64,000 nucleotides of DNA, from NCBI RefSeq assembly GCF_001619985.1, contig NW_017264195.1, positions 1,364,001 to 1,428,000 of the forward strand, given 5' to 3'. How positions within the stretch are numbered: the stretch's first letter is position 1; each line of letters begins with the position of its first letter. A model generated the notes under the pieces. That model did not search any database. It was not told the DNA's origin and saw only the letters and a list, made by a program, of their open reading frames with translations. This stretch comes from Xylona heveae TC161. Its lineage: Eukaryota; Ascomycota; Xylonomycetes; Xylonales; Xylonaceae. The position numbers and the translations under genes are program-made. Positions 55,968 to 64,000 of this stretch are shown piece after piece.

Positions 55968-58900
55968 TCTCCTTTTCTGGGTTGTTGATGATCGTCAGTC
56001 ACAGTATGTAGGAGTTATGCCAATCACACCGCATCCGTCGCGCGGCGACAGGGGTGTTATAAGGCGGGGAATTTTCCCCATCTTGCGGGCTCCAAAGGGA
56101 TCGGCCTTTTTCCAGAAAAAAGGGGCGGACGCGCAACGTTCGCGGAGCATCGTGCAAGTGTGAAACAGCGCCAGGAGGGCAAGAAAGGGTCCAGTTTGGC
56201 CGAAGGGGCGGAACCTGACAGTTAGCCTATGTTCCGTCTTTGTCGAAGACCACACACAAGGGCTCAGCTGTCTGGTACCGAAGCTTAGCTTTGACCGTGT
56301 CGAGGTCCGTACCCTTGGTCAAGCCGGGAACGCACGTTGGAATGGACTGCTCGCTTTCGTAACTAGATACGGTTGTGGTTTAGCCGTCCTTTAAATAAAA
56401 TTTTTTTGAAAGAGATTTATCCACTTGTCAACTCCCAGAATCATTTCTCGGCTTCTCATTATCTTCCCCTTTCAAATATTAAATATATTCGTGCATATAC
56501 TGCGTATGTGACAAACGGCAAAGTTCAGTATTCCGTGTGAGACACAAGGTCATGGCCAGTTGGGGGACAAGCAAGCCCCCAGATTCGTCGTAAAGTACTC
56601 GTACTCCGTATTCGTCAGAGGGCTCTCATTTGCTGGTTCCTGAAGGCGACCGAAATTAACTGTGGGCCGCATGAGGCACACAACCAAATATCGAGCTGGC
56701 TTAATGAGAATAAAGCCGAGAAAAATTATGCGTCGTCCCCACTTGATCATGTCAGCGTATTTTTTCTTCTGCCCATGAAAGCCAACTCTGCATATTCGAA
56801 CAAAGAACCCATTGAATATTGTTCCTGCGTCGCAAGGTAGAATCCAGATACGTCTTTGTGCCCTGGGTTTGGGACGCATCAAGTTGTCATTCGCGTGTAA
56901 CGTTCGCATGGTCTAAGCACAACGACCACGCATCAGGGGCATCAAGAGGCCGCTTCCCTTTCACATATAAGCTTCGCACTAAGCGGACACTTGTTACGCT
57001 AGGGGATGATCATCACCATCACCCTCGCCTTTGAGCCTTATTGTCCAGGATCTTGTTTTGCTCATCATCTTGGGTCGGACTGGTTATCATCCATTTCCAT
57101 ACCAGTGAGAGGCGCATGGGGATGTCCAGACCGACTTTTTTTTTTTTTTTTTTTTCGTTTTCGCCTTTATGCATGACACGAGGCCATGTTCCTAGCTTAT
57201 CTCTGCAACCGTGAGACCTGATTCAGGGCCCTCGTGTGAATCGATGCACCCTTCGTATTTAACGGAAACCATACATCTCTGTTCCAGTGGGGCTTCAATA
57301 CAGCTCACGCACAAAGCCTAAAAAAAGGCCTTGCAGAAGTGGTAGCATCGGGCGGCCCCCGAAGAGGTCAAAGGGCTGGCAATTCTAAACCGTGTCATCA
57401 AAGCGACCCCAGAAGATGAGATTGCGTCATTTGGGGATCTGAAAGAAGATGTGTACCACGTGAGACTGAACTGCTGGATATCGAAATAAGGGTAAACTCG
57501 AGCACCTCATTCGTTGTTATATCTGTATTGTGACTTGAAAAGTATCGATCATTAATATAAGGGTTTCTATTCCGTGATGATTTGCGCGACCCAAAGCAGA
57601 TCCTCCAATCGAAATTTCGGTCCGATGTCGCCTAGGTCGCGCCGTTAAGCATCACAAATCTCGGGCTTTGAATGCCCATCATTCGGGCTGCCAGCCTTAC
57701 GGCACCTGCTTTTCTTCTGCCATTCTTGGTCGAACTGCTCCATTTCAATCCTTGATAAATAAAGCATGGCTGTAGAAGGTTTTGCGGTTTGCCAATTCTA
57801 TTGTGTGCCGATTTTCCTTGCCTCGTATACGTCCAGAGATCTGTCACGCAATCACAGAGCCACTTATACAGTGCTCTCCATTGCAGCCCCAAATCGCGGA
57901 TGATTTGATGCAAAGCTTGCAACTGAGGTTTTGCATCAGCTGGAATATTGAAATCATTCGAATTAATGCACGAAAGCCACTTGTTTAGCTTTCTTTGTCC
58001 AGTAGAAAAACGTAGCATGGTTAAAAGCACTTGGTGGCAAAATTCAGCTGCTCATCAAGATTTTGTCGCTCTCACAAGTAGATCTTCCTAACACCGTAGG
58101 ACTAGACTCTGACATTGGCATTTTTGTTGTGGCTTCAATAGGTCCAAAGTCGGGGGAGGCGACTTTGTCAGCCGCGGATACAATTTAAATGACGATAACG
58201 ATTGAGGTAGGATCATCGTGGCACAACCAGCAATGGGAAAGCTGTCAGTGCGTATCGTGATGCTATCGATGGAATAGAGTAAGTCCACTTCAGTCATCAT
58301 AGACAAAATCGCGGTTTTCAAGAGATTCTTTGCACGTATCGAGGCTGCGCGTCCCGTTATCTTTCCCAGTCTGTATTAATCCCATCGGCGACACGGACCT
58401 CGCACCTCATCTAGGAAGAAGCTGCAGATCAAAGTTGGCAATGTAATTCAGCTGTATCGTTTAGTACCTTGAAAGTCTTCATGTGAGCGTGACGCCAGTT
58501 TTACACCAAGTTCCAAACTGCCAGAGTGCTTTCGGCTGTGGCCTCCGACCGCGAAAATTTTTTCTCACAATTGCAAGATGGAAACTCACCGTGAGCGTTT
58601 CAACATCGTCGCAAGATGACTACGATACAACGGACAAAAGAAACCCTTCTCAGAATGCTGGAGATTGAAAAGCCACGGTCGGCACATCAGATCCTATAGC
58701 CGAGGATTTCTGCTTTGGTGGTTTGATGACATACAAGCAATTCCCCTTGTTCTACCCAGTTTCTGCAAGTCCATGAAGATCTGAGAAGAGGTGGTTGATA
58801 ATGACAGGCTTCAAAAAGGACAACAGCCACGATGCAGAGTTCAGAGTGAAGGGTCTCGGGGCTTGTCATGAAGAAGAAAGCTACATTCTCGCTCCAAAAG

Positions 58901-60357
58901 GCGGGTCGGTCGTCATCACATCTCTGTTTGTCTTGTCATCTTCAAATCTATTGCATCTCCCTCGCATCAATGAAAACGACAGTTGCAGACTTTCATACGA
59001 TAAATCGACCAAAGTGCGAACCGTTGCTACGAATTCTCAGGAGACAGAACCTCAGCTCTATGATTCGGTCAGAAATTTACAGCCGAGTATGAACCAGCCT
59101 TTCATCCTCTCTAGACAAGAGCTCAGAGTAGGGACGTCATGCTTTCAAATACGTCGTCTATCAGTGGATGAAGCCATTATCCCGGGTTCAATGATCGATG
59201 GTGCCTGGACTCATCTCCACGGGCATGATCCGACATTCCGAGATAGACGCGGTATGCCACGCATGACATGGGCTTGAACAACACCTCACGGTCAATTCCA
59301 ATGGACTGACACAGTAAACATGAGAGATGGGCTGCTTTCGATTATTATTATGCGAATTACCTACGTCTACCGGAGATGCTGACCGCGGAGAAACAAAATA
59401 CGTGGGTCCAACGCGTTTCTTATCGTTATCTTTCCGGTCTGAAAATAATCAGACATGGCGATCCTCTCGCGGCATGACATCGCTGACAGCTTTGGCCCTG
59501 GGCTTCTGAAAGATAAGGCTCCCGGTACAGGAACGCCAAGGGGGAAGAGGCTACATGCTAATTTGTCCAATATCTTCACCTTTCCTAAAAAGTTGCAAGC
59601 CATTCTCTGAAAGCGTATAGCTCCCGGTCACTGCGCTGATAAGGGTTTCGGCAAGTCTTATTGGTTCTTTGGTTCCTTGCGCCTTGATCAACACTGGATT
59701 TTCCGTCCCACGCATGTGAAACATCATCGTTTTTTTTGGCCATGGACTTGCTGGATCCAATTGAATTTTCTTCGAGCCGCTTCGACAGATCCTACCATGA
59801 CTAGATGAGCATGACACCGTGACCGTCCTTTTGACGTGCAGCATTAGCAAAAATGAGAAAGGCCGGCGATCTAGATTCAACTATATGGTATTTGCATTCT
59901 CCAAGCCACAATCCGATCGACAATAAAGGCGGTTGGCCTTTGCCAAAAGATCTAGTGGAACCCCTTATCGGCAATTCATCTCGCATCACTTTCTGGGGGT
60001 GGTCGAACTAAATACAGAGCCGTCATTCTGGGGCTTGATCGTCTCGGCCGTCACTTGTGGGGTTCCGGACAAGGTCTCCTACGCAAATCCGCGGATTTAC
60101 TTTGCATCTCTTCTGCGTTGACCAAATGCCTGTCTTTAATTCGGTAGGCTAAGTCGTCCAAACTATTAAAACCAAGTCGATGCTCTTGATATCCACCGGC
60201 TCTATCACCATTCTCCAACAAGCAAAGCATACTAGGGGAATATTTTCCATTATTTTTTTCTGGTGTTGTTTGTTTTGCTCAACTGCAACCGCCAGAAGTG
60301 TTTCTGAGAGACTATATACCATCTCGAGGCTTCTTGCCGTCATAATCCCCTGTCGAC
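55968..60357. other. Gene-poor region of 4.4 kb
   Basis: I found no family-like sequence in any frame, allowing for splicing. The longest frames are 132 codons (58030-57632, minus) and 160 codons (58795-59277, plus), without recognised motifs. A T20 run lies at 57136-57155. Contains the promoter of the RxxS-repeat gene at the left and of the nitrate transporter at the right. Decayed genes cannot be excluded. Confidence 0.5.
60085..60098. promoter_or_regulatory. 14-bp perfect palindrome upstream of the nitrate transporter
   Basis: AAATCCGCGGATTT is its own reverse complement, 260 bp before the transporter ATG. It has a CCG/CGG inverted pair as bound by Zn2Cys6 dimers, and on each strand ATCCGCGG differs from the known NirA site CTCCGHGG at one base. 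Binding is an inference. Confidence 0.55.
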
Positions 60358-62189
60358 ATGGGTGTTGATCTAGCAATTATTTTCAAGGCCCCTAGGGTCA
60401 ATCCCATCAACCGAAAAGCGCAAACGATTCCTGCCCTTAACCCTATCAACACATATGGACGTGTCTTCTTTTTCTCCTGGTTTGGTTTCATGATTGCATT
60501 CTGGTCGTGGTATGATGGAATTGTTCTCTTCGTCCGTTTCTAAAGGATTGCTTCGCTAATGAGATGATAGGTATGCTTTTCCACCATTGGTGCGTCTAAA
60601 CAAAATCCCTTTGACAAGACTCAATATCTTATGGGGCCTAAACTAATCGTGCACAGATGACCTTGACCATTTCAAAAGACTTGAAATTGTCTCAGGCAGA
60701 TGTTTCCAACTCGAACATTATTGCATTGGCAGCAACGTAAGTTCCAATCGTAATAAACAACTCTCCTTTAAATATAAGCTAAACTAATCTTTTAATTTTA
60801 GGTTAATTGTTCGTCTCGTCGCTGGCCCTGCCTGTGACCGCTGGGGTCCTCGATATACCTTTGCGGGATGTCTTCTTGCTGGGGCCGTTCCCACTGTTCT
60901 TGCCGGCTGTGTATTCAATGCCAAGGGACTTTTGGCTCTCCGCTTCTTCATCGGTATCCTTGGCGGGTCCTTTGTACCTTGCCAGGTCTGGTCGACGGGG
61001 TTCTTTGACAAGAACATTGTCGGAACCGCCAATGCCTTGACTGGCGGTCTAGGTAACGCTGGCGGTGGTATCACGTACTTTGTCATGCCCGCCATTTTCG
61101 AGTCGCTTGTCAAAAACCAACACTTGAGCCCCCACACGGCCTGGCGTGTTGCTTTTGTTGTGCCATTTATCCTCATTACTGCCACTGCCATTGCGCTTGT
61201 TCTCCTCTGCCCTGACACCCCGACTGGCAAATGGAGTGAGCGTCACCTCGCAGCCGAACAGAATCTCGAAGCTCACCAAGTCGACCGTCACGAGGTTGAG
61301 GGTCAAGTCGTCGACATTCCCGAACACCAGGCCGGCGAGCGCAAGGAGAGTCAACCAGACTCCATCACTCCGCCGGCCATTGACATGGACGAAAAGGCCA
61401 ATACTGAAGGCAAGGCATACGCCGATCGAGAAGCCCAACTCGGCGAGCAGCAAATGCTTGACACCGCCAAAGGCGAGGTCATTTCCAAGCCAACCTTCCG
61501 CGAAGCTCTTCCCGTCATTTTCTCTTTGCCTACGCTTACTTTGGCCGGCTGCTACTTTTGCACGTTTGGCGCTGAGCTCTCCATCAACAGCATCCTCGGC
61601 GCATACTACCTCCACAAATTTCCTCGTCTGGGCCAGAGCGAGTCAGGAAATTGGGCTGCCATGTTCGGTCTGCTCAACGTCGTGTGCCGTCCCATTGGCG
61701 GTTTCTTCTCCGACTTTGCTTACCGCCGCAGCAAAAACCTCTGGGTCAAGAAGATCCTGGTGCACAGCTACTCGATCATCAACGGTGCCTTTTTATTGGC
61801 TATTGGTCTAACTAACCCGTCTAAAGAGGCTACCATGTTTGGTCTCTTTGCTGGAATGGCTTTCTTTCTTGAGGGCGCCAACGGCGCCAACTTTTCTCTC
61901 GTTCCCCACGTCCATCCTTTTGCCAATGGTACGTACCCACCACACTCTTAGACTTTGTGAATCATGTTCATATCAGTTAAACTAACATGGCATTTCAATA
62001 GGTATCGTCTCCGGTCTCACCGGCGCTGCAGGCAACCTTGGCGGTATCATTTTCGCCATCATCTTCCGTTACAACGGCAAAGATTACGCCCGAAGCATTT
62101 GGATCATTGGTGTCATCACCCTCGCCATCAACGTCTCTTTGTCTTGGATTAGACCTATTCCCCGCAGCCAAATCGGCGGAACATTATAA
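60358..62189 (+). CDS. crnA: Nitrate/nitrite transporter (CrnA/NrtA, NNP family of MFS)
   Basis: Five exons (60358-60509, 60571-60589, 60657-60736, 60802-61928, 62002-62189) encode 521 residues. Plasma-membrane proton-coupled nitrate importer. Both nitrate signatures are present: [17 protein letters not shown] in TM5 and [16 protein letters not shown] in TM11. TM2 has the MFS motif [13 protein letters not shown], and the conserved arginine of the substrate site lies in [14 protein letters not shown] ~90-residue charged cytoplasmic loop (about 235-325) sits between the two halves, as in fungal CrnA. Exon 2 is only 19 nt but is required: it restores [19 protein letters not shown]. All phases match. 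No nitrate reductase or nitrite reductase gene lies in this window, so this copy is not in a visible nitrate cluster. Likely induced by nitrate via NirA/AreA, inferred. Confidence 0.96.
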
Positions 62190-62725
62190 ACACGCGATAG
62201 ACATTCTCATTCCTTTGTTTCTTTCTTCAGTCTTCCTTTTTTTCTTCAAGACTCTGGATTTTATTTTCTCTTTATTCTCGTTCTTGAGATATCCGATGGT
62301 AAGCTGGGCTAAGCACAAAGCAAGCGTTGTATTGAAGATCTTTTTTTTTTTCGGTCTCCCCTTCCCTTACGTAACTCTTTTTTTCCCCTATAAAGCTTTT
62401 CGGGGGTATATCAGTTATACCTATGACGGATCATCGGACGGATCGCGGATCAGTTATTTTCTTTTCTATTTTTTTTTCTTTTCTCTTTCTTCCCCCGATC
62501 ATATTATTACACTCGGAGTAGGGCAGAAAGCGGGATACCATCTAAGACTCGTATCACCAGTCGACTGTATTCAATTCACCTAAGAATTAAAAACGATGAA
62601 TATTTTCTTCTTCTAAACCTCCTCCTGCTCCTCGTCGTCGTGGTCGTCGTCTCGAAATTTTTGTCGCGCCACCTCTCATCTTTCCTCCTTTTCATGATAA
62701 TCGTTTGCTTGTTCTTGAGTCTCTA

Positions 62726-62815
62726 ATTCCCCTTATGGTCTATCACTGTATTCCCTTATTCCCTTATGGCATATTACTGTATTTCCCTATGATCAACCAC
62801 TGTATCAGCTGTACG
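62726..62815. repeat. Three imperfect ~31-bp tandem units
   Basis: Units of the form CCCTTATGGTCTATCACTGT, spaced about 31 bp, with changes in each later copy (CCCTTATGGCATATTACTGT and CCCTATGATCAACCACTGT). Confidence 0.85.
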
Positions 62816-62871
62816 GTGTACTGTAATCCTTCAGCGAGATTAGGGCCTTTGTAGTAAGGAAAAAAAATAAA

Positions 62872-63117
62872 TAAATTATAATAATAACATGAGCGACAAA
62901 AAGGGTTCGGATGCCCCGTCTTCTCTCATTCGAAGAACGGTTAAGACATCCTACATCTCTACCCCTTCCCCGATGCGGCCTCATGAGGGGCACCAGTGAG
63001 GCAGTGGAATAAATCCCAGCTGCGATTGTGGTGACACCCCGACTCGAACTCACCTCGGGAAATTCCAGGACGTTGAGAGAGCTATTAACCACTCTGGCAC
63101 CGTCCCTTCTGGTTCAG
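62872..63117 (-). repeat. tRNA-derived SINE, copy 2
   Basis: Read on the minus strand, it begins at the head near 63117 with a tRNA-like sequence of the long-variable-arm (Leu/Ser) kind. An A-box-like TGCCAGAGTGGTTAA lies at 63086-63100 and a B-box-like GTTCGAGTC at 63041-63049. The body follows, ending in an A/T-rich tail at 62855-62885 (on the minus strand rich in TATTAT/TTTATTT). Blocks at 62931-62965 and 62897-62916 match copy 1. There is no protein-coding part. Clear target-site duplications were not found. Confidence 0.8.
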
Positions 63118-64000
63118 ATGGGTAGTGTTTGACTTGCTATTTATGTTTGGTGGACAGTGAATGAAAAGGGCAAGCGAAGGCAGGAGCTGTGTGGTGTATC
63201 CGGGCAAACCGCAACGTGACAAGAGTTTGACTCGCCGCTTATACATATAGATAGATAGCAAAGCCATCAAGTCGTACAACTCTTGGCCCATCATGGCTCA
63301 TGAGTCGTGAGTTATTAGCACATGCCGTGTCATAGACTATAGTATGTCTAAAAGTCCTATCATGCGTGCGGCGTGCAGAGTGCCTGCAGGTCCCAAAATG
63401 TGTCTGGGCCTGAATGGCCGAATACCTGAATGCCTGAATGCCCCATGGTCCATGGAATGTAACGAACGTTCATACCAACCTACCAGGTATATTGTATACA
63501 TCCCTCCACCGTTCTACGGGTCTGGGCCGCAAGGGTAGGCTGCCGGAGCCAAGTCCCAGGTCAAGACGCAGACTTTACTCCATCGAGTCCATCTGGGACT
63601 TAGAGACGACAAGTAGTGCCATGGAATCTTGGAATCTTGCTGCCTTACAGCCTCACAGCTCACAGCCTCGCGGTCCTGCAGTCTCGCAGTTTTAGTTTCA
63701 CAATCCACAGTCAACAGTCCACAGTTCGAGTCAGCTGATTCTAAAATTTCGAAAAGCTTAAAGTTTGAAGTTTGAAGGGCAAAAGCAAAAGTAAAAATGT
63801 TCCTCATATATATCCCGCGGAGAGAAGGGGCGAAAATCCAAAGGAACCAATAGAACTGAAAGGACCGAAAAAGGAGGGTGAAAAACGAGGGAGAGACAAA
63901 AAACACAAATGATCAGAAGAGAAAAGAAAAGAAAGCAAAGGAAAGGAAAGGGAAGGAAAAACAAGATAGTAGAGTGAAGAATAGAAACACCAATAACAAC

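Larger units (their letters stand above)
62190..64000. other. 3' flank of nitrate transporter and repeats
   Basis: 1.8 kb with no gene recognised. It holds T-rich 3' sequence, a three-unit tandem near 62726-62815, the second SINE copy (62872-63117) and, from about 63780, a purine-rich stretch on the plus strand. Confidence 0.55.

Noticed and set aside
57632-58030. A 132-codon minus-strand gene
   Set aside because: Some helical-looking sequence but no family match that I can recall and no exon partners nearby.
58795-59277. A 160-codon plus-strand gene in the gene-poor region
   Set aside because: No recognisable family, no clear codon bias, no supporting splice sites or neighbours; not called.
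63035-63110. A tRNA-Leu or tRNA-Ser gene on the minus strand
   Set aside because: A- and B-box positions exist, but the acceptor and anticodon stems are imperfect and the same head is followed by the SINE body.

Overview
The window is nuclear DNA of a filamentous ascomycete (Pezizomycotina, most likely a eurotiomycete). The evidence is the gene content (Zn2Cys6 regulator, CrnA-type nitrate transporter, Mup1-like methionine permease, Gup1, Arp4, Sgs1-type RecQ, secreted class-3 lipase) and the intron style: many introns of 46-75 nt, GTANGN donors, CTNAN branch points and short AG-ended acceptors. I see no bacterial, organellar or viral genes and no secondary-metabolite cluster. All gene models below were built by joining reading frames at consensus splice sites and checking phase; in every model the exon lengths add up to an open frame.

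Layout. 0-4.2 kb: an intron-dense proline iminopeptidase-like gene (minus, its C-terminal half lies beyond base 1) head-to-head with a KEL3/KLHDC4 kelch gene. 4.4-4.8 kb: a tRNA-derived SINE, with a second copy at 62.9-63.1 kb. 5.0-13.0 kb: a PLP-dependent group II decarboxylase head-to-head with an Sgs1/BLM-type RecQ helicase. 13.8-15.5 kb: a secreted class-3 lipase. 15.5-18.5 kb: gene-poor. 18.5-20.2 kb: a methionine permease-like transporter. 21.0-29.7 kb: DOP1 head-to-head with MON1. 30.1-30.9 kb: a small NIF3-like protein, followed by a repeat-rich intergenic region with (GTAG)n and a four-copy ~25-nt motif array. 32.7-39.8 kb: a DEAH-box helicase of the Dhr2/DHX33 group and a Zn2Cys6 transcription factor. 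40.8-47.7 kb: an ABM-like two-domain protein, a BTB protein, a triple-KH RNA-binding protein and a probable CENP-K/Sim4-like kinetochore protein. 47.8-52.2 kb: GUP1 head-to-head with ARP4 (one 35-N assembly gap lies inside an ARP4 intron). 53.3-56.0 kb: an uncharacterised 834-residue protein with five copies of a basic RxxS motif. 56.0-60.4 kb: gene-poor. 60.4-62.2 kb: a nitrate/nitrite transporter with a 14-bp palindrome upstream. 62.2-64.0 kb: SINE copy and simple repeats.

Most of the genes are unlinked housekeeping functions rather than a pathway: membrane traffic (DOP1, MON1, GUP1), chromosome maintenance (RecQ, ARP4, CENP-K-like), RNA biology (Dhr2-like, KH protein) and nutrient uptake (methionine, nitrate). 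Six head-to-head pairs share promoters of about 0.3-1.2 kb. The most novel items are the two-copy SINE family, the 31.3-31.7 kb motif array, the RxxS-repeat protein, a GC-AG intron in the Zn2Cys6 gene, and the micro-exons of the peptidase gene.
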